A stretch of DNA of 64,000 nucleotides from Chitinophagaceae bacterium (GTDB lineage Bacteria; Bacteroidota; Bacteroidia; Chitinophagales; Chitinophagaceae), in assembly GCA_022843585.1 (NCBI GenBank), contig JALHNJ010000010.1, positions 1 through 64,000 of the forward strand, in the 5' to 3' direction. Positions 9,347 through 17,769 of the stretch are shown one piece after another. The notes beneath the pieces are model-generated. The model was not told the origin of the DNA. It did no database searches and saw only the letters and a list, made by a program, of their open reading frames with translations. Both the position numbers and the translations under genes were made by a program. Each line of letters begins with the position of its first letter. Within the stretch, counting starts at the first letter, position 1.

Positions 9347-10495
9347 TTATTTTACTAATCTAATTCCACCATACATCCATCTCATATCAGGATGAAAAAA
9401 ATTACGGTATGTATTTCTGCTGTGATTAAGCGGTGTAACAACAGAAGCTCCTCTCATCACCATTGTATTCACCATAAACTTCCCGTTGTACTCACCCAAC
9501 GCACCGGGAGCCTTATTAAAACCAGGGTATGGCAGATAAGCACTATTTGTCCATTCCCACAATTGCCCCCATTGAAAATGGGCCGAGGCTACTTCCCATT
9601 CAAACTCTGTAGGAAGGCGCATGCCTTTCCATTCTGCAAAGGCAAAGGCTTCATAAAAACTAATATGCTTTACCGGTTCATTAAGGTTTAGTTCCTGCAG
9701 ACCATGTAAATCATACTCATGCCATTTTCCCTCTATCAAATGCCAATATAGCGGGGCGGTTATTTTATTGTTGTTAACCCAGTGCCACCCATCATCATGC
9801 CAGTAATTGAAGTTGGAGTAACCGCCAGCGTTTATAAATTCAAGGTATTCGCCATTGGAAACAGGATTAGCTGCTATTTCAAATTCATTGATATATACTT
9901 TGTGTTTGCCCAGTTCATTATCAAAACAAAAACTTTTTCCATCGCTCCCTATCTCATAAATACCTTCACTTACAGGGATAAATTTTTGCGGAGCAGTAAT
10001 GGGCTTTAATGTGAATCTATCGGCGTATACAGGAAAAGTTGGCTGATGCCCTAAAATAAATTTAATATCATAAGCCAATAACTCCTGGTGCTGCTCTTCA
10101 TGGTTAATACCAATCTCAATAATTTGCAATGCCTCATGAGATACAGGCTGGCTCAGTAATTCATTCATTTGTTCATCTACATAGGCACGGTACGCAAACA
10201 CTTCTGCTACCGATGGCCTTGTCATTAACCCACGATTGGGCCGGAATACCCTTTTCCCGATATTATTATAATAGCTGTTAAACAGGTAAGAAAAATCATC
10301 ATTATATACTTTGTAACCATTTTTGTAAACAAGCAAAACAAACTGCTCCCAAAACCATGTAATATGTGCAAGGTGCCACTTGGGTGGCGATACAAATGCA
10401 ACGGGCTGCACCGAAAAATCTTCGGTGATGATTGGCTTTACCAAAGCCTCACTGTACTTTCTAATCCGTATAAATCTGTCTTTAATACTCTCCAT
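9347..10495 (-). CDS. egtB: Ergothioneine biosynthesis protein EgtB (sulfoxide synthase)
   Basis: This non-heme iron enzyme makes the C-S bond between hercynine and a thiol donor (gamma-glutamylcysteine or cysteine) with oxygen. The 382-residue protein has an N-terminal DinB-like helical domain with the metal-binding His pattern WHLAH (His41 region) and NHEEQHQEL (His132, His136). A C-terminal FGE-sulfatase-like domain includes PVSNGEYLEFI and ends with RWMYGGIRLVK. It is shorter than mycobacterial EgtB (about 430). With no egtA or egtC nearby, direct use of cysteine is plausible but not shown. It lies one base after the ABC permease gene on the same strand. Confidence 0.9.
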   Translation of the reverse strand: MESIKDRFIRIRKYSEALVKPIITEDFSVQPVAFVSPPKWHLAHITWFWEQFVLLVYKNGYKVYNDDFSYLFNSYYNNIGKRVFRPNRGLMTRPSVAEVFAYRAYVDEQMNELLSQPVSHEALQIIEIGINHEEQHQELLAYDIKFILGHQPTFPVYADRFTLKPITAPQKFIPVSEGIYEIGSDGKSFCFDNELGKHKVYINEFEIAANPVSNGEYLEFINAGGYSNFNYWHDDGWHWVNNNKITAPLYWHLIEGKWHEYDLHGLQELNLNEPVKHISFYEAFAFAEWKGMRLPTEFEWEVASAHFQWGQLWEWTNSAYLPYPGFNKAPGALGEYNGKFMVNTMVMRGASVVTPLNHSRNTYRNFFHPDMRWMYGGIRLVK

Positions 10496-11968
10496 CTACT
10501 TGTAATTTGTTTTTTTAGTAAGCAATTTGGTAATCAATTCAAATAAAAGCTCTATTACAACAGCAAGTACAGCAGCAGGTATGGCGCCTTTCAATATCAA
10601 TTCAGTATTGTTTAATGCCAGCCCGGTTACAATATACTCTCCAAGGCCGCCTGCGCCTATAAATGCAGCCAGCGTAGCTGTACCTACATTGATAACTGAA
10701 GCTATCCTAATACCTGAAAGAATAGTAGGCAACGCAAGTGGTAACTCTACCAGCCTCAGTTTTTGTTTTTGATTTAATCCAATAGCAGTAGCTACATTTT
10801 TTAGTTGTGGGTCCACAGTTTCAAGCCCGGTAATTGTGCTGCGAAGTATTGGTAGCAATGCATAAATACACAAGGCTAAAATTGCAGGCTTTGAACCAAT
10901 ACCTAACAGGGGAATAAGCAAAGCCAGCAGCGCAATTGAAGGGATGGTTTGTAAAATTCCGGTAAGGTATAGTACCGGCTTTAATAACAACTTGCGCCTA
11001 TACAAAAACAATCCTAATGGCAAGGCAATAATAACAGCTATAAACACCGACAGAAATGTGAGAAACAAATGTTGCGAAAGATGTTTCAATAAATCGCCCC
11101 AATAACCTGAAGTTTGTTTTTTTGCAACTTTAGTTAGCCCTTTCTTGTTAAGAAAATCATTGGCTATTATTGAAAAATCTTTTTGGGCATATAAGGCCAG
11201 GGCATTCATTTCCTGCATTTCATTTTCAGTAATAAGGTTACCCAGTTTATCTATTGCCAGTTTTGCTTTATCCGGTAATGATGATGAATAAAAACCCAGG
11301 GCAGCATAGTCAGGAAAAAAATGTTTATCATCCTGTAATACCCTCAGGTTATACTTTTTTATTTCCCCGTCAGTAGAATATGCATCGGTAAAATCAATTT
11401 TGTTACTGTTCAAAGCTGTGTAAGCCAGCCCATGCTCAATACCCTTTACCGAATTTGTAATACCATAAGCAGCAGCAAGGTTTTTCCATCCATCCTGCCT
11501 TTCCAAAAACTCATAACTGATTGCCCCGGATAAATTTTTTTGCAAAGCCAAATCAGAAATTTTTGAAAGGCTGTATTTTTCGGCTGTTACTGCATTTACA
11601 ACAACAGCATAGGTATTATTAAAGCCGAATGGCCTTGATGCAGCAAGTGAATATTTTTTTTCTAGTTCTGATTTTATGCTATCTAAAGAAATCCTTTCTG
11701 TGTGCTTTAATATTTCAGATGAGATAGTGCCGCTATACTCCGGGTACACATCTATTTGTTTTGTTCGCAATGCTTCAAAGGCTACAGATGTGCCTCCCAG
11801 GTTAAATTTTCTTTCAACCGTAAAGCCTTCCTGTTCTAAAAGCTGCGAAATTATTTCGCTGAGTATATAGCCTTCATTAAAATGCTTTGCCCCCACCACA
11901 ATTTTTTGTTGAGCTACGCTATTAAATGCCAATAGCAAAAAAGTGATATTTAAAATCAGCCTTTTCAA
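10496..11968 (-). CDS. Binding protein-permease fusion of an OpuC/EgtU-type ABC importer
   Basis: The 490-residue protein has a signal peptide (residues 1-19), then a periplasmic quaternary-amine binding domain beginning VVGAKHFNEGYILSEII, and from about residue 285 a five- to six-TM permease with the inner EAA-type loop ELPLALPTILSGIR. Related fusions import glycine betaine, choline or, in EgtU, ergothioneine. Known EgtU proteins have the permease first and the binding domain second; here the order is reversed. The overlapping ATPase gene upstream and the adjacent egtB downstream make ergothioneine or a related betaine the likely cargo, by inference. Confidence 0.85.
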   Translation of the reverse strand: MKRLILNITFLLLAFNSVAQQKIVVGAKHFNEGYILSEIISQLLEQEGFTVERKFNLGGTSVAFEALRTKQIDVYPEYSGTISSEILKHTERISLDSIKSELEKKYSLAASRPFGFNNTYAVVVNAVTAEKYSLSKISDLALQKNLSGAISYEFLERQDGWKNLAAAYGITNSVKGIEHGLAYTALNSNKIDFTDAYSTDGEIKKYNLRVLQDDKHFFPDYAALGFYSSSLPDKAKLAIDKLGNLITENEMQEMNALALYAQKDFSIIANDFLNKKGLTKVAKKQTSGYWGDLLKHLSQHLFLTFLSVFIAVIIALPLGLFLYRRKLLLKPVLYLTGILQTIPSIALLALLIPLLGIGSKPAILALCIYALLPILRSTITGLETVDPQLKNVATAIGLNQKQKLRLVELPLALPTILSGIRIASVINVGTATLAAFIGAGGLGEYIVTGLALNNTELILKGAIPAAVLAVVIELLFELITKLLTKKTNYK

Positions 11969-12672
11969 ATGTGCTGTTCTTTAAACTCGTTTTGAATGGT
12001 AGTTAATAACGACTTTGCCCCCTGCTTGTAAATTTTACCTTCATTTAGCCATACAAACTCATCGCATAATATTTGTGCTTCTTCAAACTGGTGTGTAACT
12101 ATTATTATGGAGGTAGGTTCTTCTTGCTGAATATGCAGCAGGTGGTGATAAATGCCGGATTTGGTGCGATAGTCAAGGCTTGCAAAAGGCTCATCCATCA
12201 GAACTAAAGGAGGTTCTAAAAAAAATGCACGGCAAAGGCCCACCCGTTGTTGCTCTCCGCCTGACAATTGATGTGGCTTTTTGGAAAAATAACTCTGAGG
12301 CAACTGTACCATTTCCAACAATCTTTTCAGTCTTGCATCAATTTTACTTTTGTCCTGCTGTGTAATATTTGCCAGCAAAGTAATATTCTCTTTCACGGTC
12401 ATGTGCGGAAATATACCTACATGCTGCACTGCATACCCAATTTGTAAACGCAGTTTATTTCCCATCGCATAATCAAAGGACTTACCAAAAACCTGCACAC
12501 TGCCTGCATCCGGCATCACCATCCCGTTTATTATTTTAAGGATGGTTGATTTTCCGCTACCGCTATACCCAAGCAGCCCGGTAATTTTTTTTTCATTAAA
12601 ATCAATAGAAAAGTTATCCAGTATTTTTTTACCGGAAAAACTCAGGTTGATATTTTTTAGTGATGCAATCAA
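11965..12672 (-). CDS. ABC transporter ATP-binding subunit (OpuCA/EgtV-like)
   Basis: The 235-residue ATPase has Walker A GYSGSGKS (35-42), the signature LSGGEQQR (near 134) and Walker B LVLMDEPFA (near 154), followed by the switch His in IIVTHQ. It lacks the C-terminal CBS domains of osmoregulated OpuCA, which argues against control by ionic strength. Its stop overlaps the start of the binding protein-permease gene by four bases, so the two proteins form one importer. The upstream neighbour is a DNA glycosylase gene five bases away. Confidence 0.88.
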   Translation of the reverse strand: MIASLKNINLSFSGKKILDNFSIDFNEKKITGLLGYSGSGKSTILKIINGMVMPDAGSVQVFGKSFDYAMGNKLRLQIGYAVQHVGIFPHMTVKENITLLANITQQDKSKIDARLKRLLEMVQLPQSYFSKKPHQLSGGEQQRVGLCRAFFLEPPLVLMDEPFASLDYRTKSGIYHHLLHIQQEEPTSIIIVTHQFEEAQILCDEFVWLNEGKIYKQGAKSLLTTIQNEFKEQHI

Positions 12673-12677
12673 TGTTG

Positions 12678-13316
12678 CTATTTGATTAATATTTTTTTTA
12701 CTTTTTTTTGAAGAACGGGTATCACCTCACTTTCAAACCATGGGTTTTTTGCCTGCCACCTGAAGTTGAGTGGCGATGGATGTACCAATGGAAAATAGGC
12801 GGGCAGATATTTCTTATAGTTCTTTACGGTATCGGTTAAATTATCTCTATTGCCCTGCAAGTAATAATTCTGTGCATAAGTGCCGATAAGAAGCGTAAGC
12901 TGCAAATGTTTAAATTGCTTTAAAATTTTTTCATGCCATTGCGGGGCACATTCCGGCCGTGGTGGCAGGTCTCCGGTTTTTCCCTTTCCTGGAAAACAAA
13001 AGCCCATAGGTACAATGGCAAATAATGATGGGGTGTAAAACTGCTCTTCAGTTACTCCCAGCCATCTCCTTAACGTTTCACCGCTTTTGTCAAGAAAAGG
13101 AATACCGGCATCATGCACTTTTTGCCCGGGTGCCTGTCCAATAATCAGTATCCTGCTGTTTTCATTAAACTGAAATATTGGCTTTGGTTTATTGGGTAAA
13201 AACTGAATACAGGTTTCGCAAGCCAGAATTTTTTTTGCAAGTTGATTTTTCAAAATGTAAATAAATTTCTTGTTTAATAAGGAACAACCCCCTGTGCCAG
13301 TTTTATTCTTGTCCAC
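12678..13316 (-). CDS. Uracil-DNA glycosylase family protein
   Basis: The 212-residue protein has the UDG superfamily layout: a Cys-containing N-terminal part (ILACETCIQFLP), motif 1 IIGQAPGQKVHDAG and a C-terminal LVHPSPLNFRW motif. It would remove uracil or related damaged bases from DNA, which fits an oxidative-damage island. The ATG start overlaps the upstream AhpD-like gene by 43 bases. A later TTG at 13253 would shorten the overlap and still keep the Cys motif, so the exact start is uncertain. Confidence 0.75.
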   Translation of the reverse strand: MDKNKTGTGGCSLLNKKFIYILKNQLAKKILACETCIQFLPNKPKPIFQFNENSRILIIGQAPGQKVHDAGIPFLDKSGETLRRWLGVTEEQFYTPSLFAIVPMGFCFPGKGKTGDLPPRPECAPQWHEKILKQFKHLQLTLLIGTYAQNYYLQGNRDNLTDTVKNYKKYLPAYFPLVHPSPLNFRWQAKNPWFESEVIPVLQKKVKKILIK

Positions 13317-13729
13317 AAATTCATATTAATAACAATGGCAGCAACCTCGGCAATTTCATCAACAGTAAAAAAACGAAGCATTTGCTGATGTGCATCATCA
13401 AATGTTTTTCCCTTTCCAATATTCAAGGCATCTGCATATAGTAAAGCAGCTTTCTCTTTTTCTGAATACAGTTCGCTTTCCCAATAACTACCAAGGCAAT
13501 CTGTTTTTTCCTGGTTAATACCCAGCTCCCTGCAAACATTATGATGGAGAATACTGCAATAGCTGCATTGGTTAAGAGTGGCTATCCGCAGGCGGATGAG
13601 CTGGGCCAGTTCTTTATCAGTTTTTAAGTTGGCTGTATATCCATACGCTTTTGCCATCTCTTCTGCAATATGCAACAGCGGTGCACCTTCTGCACTATAT
13701 CTTGTATTTTTAAATTTTGCTTTTATCAT
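13274..13729 (-). CDS. Carboxymuconolactone decarboxylase family (AhpD-like) protein
   Basis: The 151-residue protein has the AhpD-like motif CSYCSILHH, i.e. CxxC followed by His, within a helical domain. In AhpD these residues reduce peroxiredoxin partners and show alkylhydroperoxidase activity; other family members are decarboxylases. The intact Cys pair and the gene context favour the peroxidase role. It is followed by the glycosylase gene with overlap and preceded by an aldo/keto reductase gene two bases away. Confidence 0.82.
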   Translation of the reverse strand: MIKAKFKNTRYSAEGAPLLHIAEEMAKAYGYTANLKTDKELAQLIRLRIATLNQCSYCSILHHNVCRELGINQEKTDCLGSYWESELYSEKEKAALLYADALNIGKGKTFDDAHQQMLRFFTVDEIAEVAAIVINMNLWTRIKLAQGVVPY

Positions 13730-13731
13730 TG

Positions 13732-14688
13732 CTAATTATACGTTAATGCAGTTCGTTCATTCCAATAAAATTCAGGCATTATATTCATTGTCCTAATGTC
13801 TTCTAACTCTTCTGGTTCTAATTTAAAGTTTAACGCCTCCAGGTTCTGCATTAAGGTTTCTTCATTATATGCCCCGCTTAAAACAACATTGGGTTGAATA
13901 CTATCCATGCAATACCGTATTGCTACCGCATCAACCCCGGTATTATATTTTTCTGCAAGCTCGTAGAGCAGGGTATAGTGTGGTAGATAATGCGGATATT
14001 TTTTATTGGCAAAAACACGGCCATTCGCCAGCGCTTCTTTTACTATAACTTTGATGTTTGCTTTTTTTATTTTAGCGACAATGTCGTAAATACTTTGCTC
14101 ATACACATTATAAGTAAGCTGGCAGGCATCAAAAAGCGGTTTGCCATCCACCTCAATATCCAGGGCTTTAAGCAGCGCTTCTTTTTGCCTGCTTCCACTT
14201 GTGGTTAAACCAATTTTTATTTGGTACTCATTTTTAAGTTCTGCCAGCCTGCTCAAAACTTCCATGTTATCCAGCACCCCGCTTTCCAGTGTGGCAGAGT
14301 GTATTTGATAAACCGACAGATAGGGCAATAGTTTTTTTGAATGTTCCCACTGTGCATTAAGTTTTTTAAGGCTGTGCTCCTTTATTTCATGAACTTTTGC
14401 ATTCGGGTCAAACCCCGCTACATAGGTATAGCCCCATTTTGTTGCTACAGTAATATCGGAAATCTGTTTGCCAGACAACCAGTCTGTCAACATTTCCTCT
14501 GCAATACCATAACCGGCAGCTGTATCAAAATAACGAATGCCGGATTGGTAAGCAGTTTCAAGCAATGCAATGCCTTGCTGCTTGAATTGGCTTAACTGAA
14601 ATGGCTCATCTTCTGCACCGGTTTTTTGTTTAATATTAATGTATTGCGGACGGCCTATTGCTGCTGTACCTAATCCTATTGTTGTCAT
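13732..14688 (-). CDS. Aldo/keto reductase
   Basis: The 318-residue NADPH-dependent aldo/keto reductase keeps the family tetrad pattern: Asp and Tyr in YFDTAAGYGIAEEML, Lys in ATKWGY and His in YQIHSATLE. The C-terminal NVVLSGAYNEETLMQNL segment binds NADPH phosphate. It probably reduces reactive aldehydes formed during lipid oxidation, though the substrate is not readable. It lies directly after the MsrA-like gene with no gap. Confidence 0.85.
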   Translation of the reverse strand: MTTIGLGTAAIGRPQYINIKQKTGAEDEPFQLSQFKQQGIALLETAYQSGIRYFDTAAGYGIAEEMLTDWLSGKQISDITVATKWGYTYVAGFDPNAKVHEIKEHSLKKLNAQWEHSKKLLPYLSVYQIHSATLESGVLDNMEVLSRLAELKNEYQIKIGLTTSGSRQKEALLKALDIEVDGKPLFDACQLTYNVYEQSIYDIVAKIKKANIKVIVKEALANGRVFANKKYPHYLPHYTLLYELAEKYNTGVDAVAIRYCMDSIQPNVVLSGAYNEETLMQNLEALNFKLEPEELEDIRTMNIMPEFYWNERTALTYN

Positions 14689-15210
14689 CTATAAAGTGAT
14701 ATTATATTCTTTTAGTTTATCTCTGTTAATATTAGAACTGAACTTTTTTGCCAGTAGCTGTAATTTTGGATAGATGCTTGTTTGGCAAAAAGGTTTCCGG
14801 GGGTCGCTATAATAATAATCCTGGTAATCGTCAGTATTTGGTTTGTACGCTGCAAACCTTAAAACTGTTGTTATAAGCGATTCGTCAAAACTATATTGGA
14901 GTGTTTTAATAAGGGGCGAACATTGATGAAACTGCTCTTCCGTAAATGTATATACTGCCGACCTGTATTTCTTCCGCATGGAGTGGTTGGAAGTGCTGGA
15001 ATGTGTGTGCAGGTGAATTTCAATCAGGTTTTGAAGCGACACAAGAGATTCATCAAAATGAACGATTACTGCTTCGGAGAAATAAGCATTCTCGTTTTCA
15101 GAGGCTATCCATCCCTGCTCCACTTTTTGTACGCCAATTACTGAAGCAAAAATGCCTTCGGTACACCAGTGACAGCTGCCACCAAATCCTATTTTTGAGA
15201 AAGCTGTCAT
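14689..15210 (-). CDS. MsrA-like protein with variant active site GSCHWC
   Basis: The 173-residue protein aligns with MsrA along its length: active-site region GGSCHWCTE (residues 10-18), KKYRSAVYTF and YQDYYYSDPRKPFCQTSIYPKL at the C terminus. The usual GCFW reads SCHW, so Phe is replaced by His while nucleophile Cys13 and Trp15 remain. A Cys in PFCQTS could be the resolving residue. This variant seems to be a distinct MsrA subgroup, possibly with another substrate. The gene abuts the aldo/keto reductase. Confidence 0.75.
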   Translation of the reverse strand: MTAFSKIGFGGSCHWCTEGIFASVIGVQKVEQGWIASENENAYFSEAVIVHFDESLVSLQNLIEIHLHTHSSTSNHSMRKKYRSAVYTFTEEQFHQCSPLIKTLQYSFDESLITTVLRFAAYKPNTDDYQDYYYSDPRKPFCQTSIYPKLQLLAKKFSSNINRDKLKEYNITL

Positions 15211-15300
15211 TCATTAATCTCCTGTTTTTATTAAAAAAATGTTTTAAGACATTATTAGATTTTTCTGTATTGCAAAAAATACGAATCTTATAACTGTAAA

Positions 15301-15582
15301 CTATTGGGAAACCCTTACACCTCTCCAAAATGCCACATGGTCTTTAATTTCTTTGGCGGCATCTGTAGGGTTTTTATAAAACCAGCCTGCGTTGTCGCAT
15401 ATCTCCCCCTTTACTTCAATGGTATAGTAAGAAGCAACCCCTTTCCACGGGCAGGTGGTGTGATGATTGGTTTCTTTAAAATACTCCTTTTTCAGGCTGT
15501 CAGGAGGGAAGTAGGTATTCCCTTCCAGGCTTATGGTATTATCGCTTTCTGCGATTACTGTTTTATTGAATATCGCTTTCAT
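15301..15582 (-). CDS. DUF427 family protein
   Basis: The 93-residue protein matches the DUF427 fold: a short beta-rich domain with YFPPDSLKKEYF, the hallmark TTCPWKGVASYY and NAGWFYKNPTDAAKEIKDHVAF. The biochemical function is not known. It starts two bases after the GreA-like gene's stop and ends 90 bases before the MsrA-like gene. The 90-base gap holds nothing I recognise. Confidence 0.8.
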   Translation of the reverse strand: MKAIFNKTVIAESDNTISLEGNTYFPPDSLKKEYFKETNHHTTCPWKGVASYYTIEVKGEICDNAGWFYKNPTDAAKEIKDHVAFWRGVRVSQ

Positions 15583-15584
15583 GA

Positions 15585-16028
15585 TTAATAAATATTTTTT
15601 ATAACAAAATTATTGTTGTTGATAGTACAGGTATCGCCGGTTTTTTTCCCTTTCATACATTGATATAATGGCGCTTCAGGAGAAATGGATAATATATCCT
15701 TACCATCAAACTGAAAAGCTGATTCTGCTACGGCTACCACTATATACCTGTCATTTACCTGCACCAGGGCGCCGGGTTCTACTACTGCACTTGGTGAAAA
15801 ATCAATGGCTTCAATTGCTTCAATATGGTCTTCATGAACATGCAAATGTTTATGCCCGATATTACTATCTGTTGTAGCCTGGTGATGATGTGAGTGGTCG
15901 TCATTATCACGGGTTTCATGATAGTCAATATGTGTATTATTGATAAAATCAGTTAGATTAACCTTGAACGATTTTACTTTGTTTCGTTCATTCTCAAGTA
16001 GTTTATTTTTCAATAAAAGTTTATCCAT
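15585..16028 (-). CDS. GreA/GreB C-terminal-like protein with His-rich insertion
   Basis: The 147-residue protein has a helical N-terminal stretch (about 1-35), a His- and Asp-rich segment (about 36-70, with DHSHHHQ and HKHLHVHEDH) and a C-terminal FKBP-like domain typical of GreA/GreB: ISPEAPLYQCMKGKKTGDTC. It lacks the long acidic coiled-coil finger that stimulates RNA cleavage, so it may bind RNA polymerase without cleaving. The His cluster suggests metal binding. A leader hairpin and a TATATTTG promoter box precede it. Confidence 0.65.
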   Translation of the reverse strand: MDKLLLKNKLLENERNKVKSFKVNLTDFINNTHIDYHETRDNDDHSHHHQATTDSNIGHKHLHVHEDHIEAIEAIDFSPSAVVEPGALVQVNDRYIVVAVAESAFQFDGKDILSISPEAPLYQCMKGKKTGDTCTINNNNFVIKNIY

Positions 16029-16046
16029 ATCAAAAGTGTTTATTTG

Positions 16047-16069
16047 GAGGCATTAAGCTATTATGCCTC
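16047..16069 (-). promoter_or_regulatory. Leader hairpin before the GreA-like gene
   Basis: A perfect 7-bp stem (GAGGCAT with ATGCCTC) with a 9-base loop lies 19 bases before the start codon at 16028. No T-run follows it in the direction of transcription, so it is more likely a 5' leader structure than a terminator. Confidence 0.35.
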
Positions 16070-16105
16070 TATATTTCGCTTTTTAGTATTTTAATCCCGA
16101 TATTA

Positions 16106-16113
16106 CAAATATA
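16106..16113 (-). promoter_or_regulatory. Candidate -7 promoter box TATATTTG
   Basis: On the minus strand this site reads TATATTTG and matches the Bacteroidota TAnnTTTG consensus. It lies in the 150-base gap between msrB and the GreA-like gene. No convincing -33 TTTG is placed at the expected distance, so support is moderate. Confidence 0.35.
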
Positions 16114-16178
16114 TCTCCTTATGATAATAGCTAATTAACAAAAGAACACTCCAATTTGTAAATTCTTCCCAGCCCTAC

Positions 16179-16625
16179 TTATTCTTTAATTTTTTTTAGT
16201 GAAACGGCATTTATACAATATCTGAGGCCGGAGGGGGCAGGTCCATCCTGAAATACATGACCCAAATGTGCATCACAGGTATTGCAAAGCGCTTCTATGC
16301 GGATCATTCCATAGCTGCCGTCTTTATGATATGCCACTGCGTTTTCCTTTAATGGTTGTGTAAACGAAGGCCAGCCCGTTCCGCTTTGAAATTTCTCCCC
16401 ACTGTCAAAAAGTTCTGTGTCACAGCAAATACAAGCATACTTGCCGGGCTCAAACAGGTTGCACATTTCTGAACTGTGCGGCCGCTCTGTTCCCTTATTC
16501 CTTGTTACAAAAAATTGTTCTTCTGTTAAGAGTTCTTTCCATTCTTCTTCTGTTTTTTCTACCCTTTTATCGGGAGCAGGGTTGCCGTTGTTGGCAATCT
16601 TTAATACATCATTCCATTTAAGCAT
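16179..16625 (-). CDS. msrB: Peptide-methionine (R)-S-oxide reductase
   Basis: The 148-residue MsrB reduces the R-epimer of methionine sulfoxide. It has both zinc CxxC pairs (ACICCDTELF and CNTCDAHLGHVF), SGTGWPSF and the catalytic Cys in GLRYCINAVSL. It has no signal peptide. A near-copy lies at 33802-34257. The small PRPP-synthetase-like gene precedes it by 13 bases. A 16-base stretch just past the stop resembles the repeats flanking the other msrB. Confidence 0.93.
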   Translation of the reverse strand: MLKWNDVLKIANNGNPAPDKRVEKTEEEWKELLTEEQFFVTRNKGTERPHSSEMCNLFEPGKYACICCDTELFDSGEKFQSGTGWPSFTQPLKENAVAYHKDGSYGMIRIEALCNTCDAHLGHVFQDGPAPSGLRYCINAVSLKKIKE

Positions 16626-16638
16626 AATATTTATTTAT

Positions 16639-16860
16639 TTAGATTATATAAAATCCCGAAAGGTCGTACTCGGTTGATACTACAGTTCTGAGTTTTTTTG
16701 TTTGCCCGTTTTCATCAAAATCGTATTCCATAACTACATCAAAATTTTGCAAAAAATAGCTCTCCTCTGTGGCAGAGCAATACAGGCAATCATCCTGAAG
16801 TGTAAGGTCTACAGCGTATCCTTCTGATGAAACTTTTTTAATGAGTTCTTCTTTTGTCAT
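16639..16860 (-). CDS. Small 'PRPP synthetase'-like protein, second copy
   Basis: The 73-residue protein shares its layout with the 99-residue protein at 5555-5854: SEGYAVDLTLQDDCLYC, then FDVVMEYDFDENG. It is shorter and lacks the C-terminal helix. The function is unknown. It sits between a thioredoxin-like gene (6 bases upstream) and msrB (13 bases downstream), strengthening the link between this family and redox genes. Confidence 0.65.
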   Translation of the reverse strand: MTKEELIKKVSSEGYAVDLTLQDDCLYCSATEESYFLQNFDVVMEYDFDENGQTKKLRTVVSTEYDLSGFYII

Positions 16861-16866
16861 AATTTG

Positions 16867-17325
16867 TTATTGTAATAGTTCTTTAATTTTTAATTCAAGT
16901 CTAAGTAAAGCATTATTAGGGTCAGAGCCAAATATAGAATAAACGGGGTTTAACTCTTTGTCTGTAAGTATCCAGTGCGGAGTTCCTCCTGCTTCATAAT
17001 TGATAAAGGTTGTATTGAAATTAAAATCTCTGTAATAAGGAAACCTGATATAATAAGTTTCCTTTGCCTTTATTAATTCCTCATCGGAGTAGTCAAGCCC
17101 CTCAAAATTTGTGTGTATGCCGCAAACATTTACCAAATTACCATAATCAACTACTATACTATTGGCAAAAGGCAGGGCCCTTCCTTTACATCCAGGGCAC
17201 CCCAGGTTAAAAAATAAAATCAGCAGCGGCTTTCCGGCAAATGCGGTTATATCAGGTATATCAGTACCGGTAATCGTTTTCAGCTTCCAACCCTTAATAA
17301 GCTCTGCTTTTGTTAATCCTGTCAT
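16867..17325 (-). CDS. Thioredoxin-like (TlpA/redoxin) protein
   Basis: The 152-residue protein has a thioredoxin fold with the motif NLGCPGCKGRALPF (active Cys near 39 and 42) and the cis-Pro loop AGGTPHW. The CPGC pair is shared with the lipoprotein at 31648-32250. There is no signal peptide, so it is likely cytoplasmic, perhaps reducing an Msr or OsmC protein. It lies between the OsmC gene and a small PRPP-synthetase-like gene. Confidence 0.8.
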   Translation of the reverse strand: MTGLTKAELIKGWKLKTITGTDIPDITAFAGKPLLILFFNLGCPGCKGRALPFANSIVVDYGNLVNVCGIHTNFEGLDYSDEELIKAKETYYIRFPYYRDFNFNTTFINYEAGGTPHWILTDKELNPVYSIFGSDPNNALLRLELKIKELLQ

Positions 17326-17352
17326 AGATATATTTCCTGTAATAAAACCCGG

Positions 17353-17766
17353 TTATTTTTCTAACACTGTTTGAATTGGCTGAATATCCCATTCTCCATT
17401 TAGCAGGCGGTGTATATAGCAGTTATCAGCCTGCTTTAAAAGTTCGGCTCTTTGTTCTTCGGTAATATCACCCTCAATTTTTAAATTTACCTTCACCACG
17501 GTACGTGTTCCACTGCTGTCTCTTTTTACTTCCTGCTCCAGTGTGGCTTCCACATTGCCTATTTCCCAGTTGTTTTTTCTTGCAATGTACCTAACCGTTC
17601 CAACCTTGCACATGGCCAGGCCACTTAATACTAATTCACTTGGACTGAGGCCCAAATCTGTGCCTTTGCTGTTTACGGGTTCATCGCCAACGATGCTGTG
17701 CCTGCCATTGGTAATAATGGATTGATAACCCTCGGGTATGTTTTTAATATTTACTGTTGTTGCCAT
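17353..17766 (-). CDS. OsmC family peroxidase-like protein
   Basis: The 137-residue protein is a stand-alone OsmC domain: RHSIVGDEPVNSKGTDLGLSPSEL, then the conserved Cys in LAMCKVGTVRY and the second Cys in ADNCYIHRLLNG. The two cysteines form the peroxide-reducing pair of OsmC/Ohr proteins. It resembles the OsmC half of the 8088-9329 fusion. It follows the ABM-domain gene by three bases. Confidence 0.87.
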   Translation of the reverse strand: MATTVNIKNIPEGYQSIITNGRHSIVGDEPVNSKGTDLGLSPSELVLSGLAMCKVGTVRYIARKNNWEIGNVEATLEQEVKRDSSGTRTVVKVNLKIEGDITEEQRAELLKQADNCYIHRLLNGEWDIQPIQTVLEK

Positions 17767-17769
17767 ATT

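Noticed and set aside
9347-10495. Selenoneine synthesis (SenA) in place of EgtB
   Set aside because: No SenB-like selenosugar synthase or SelD-like gene is nearby; EgtB with EgtD is the simpler reading.
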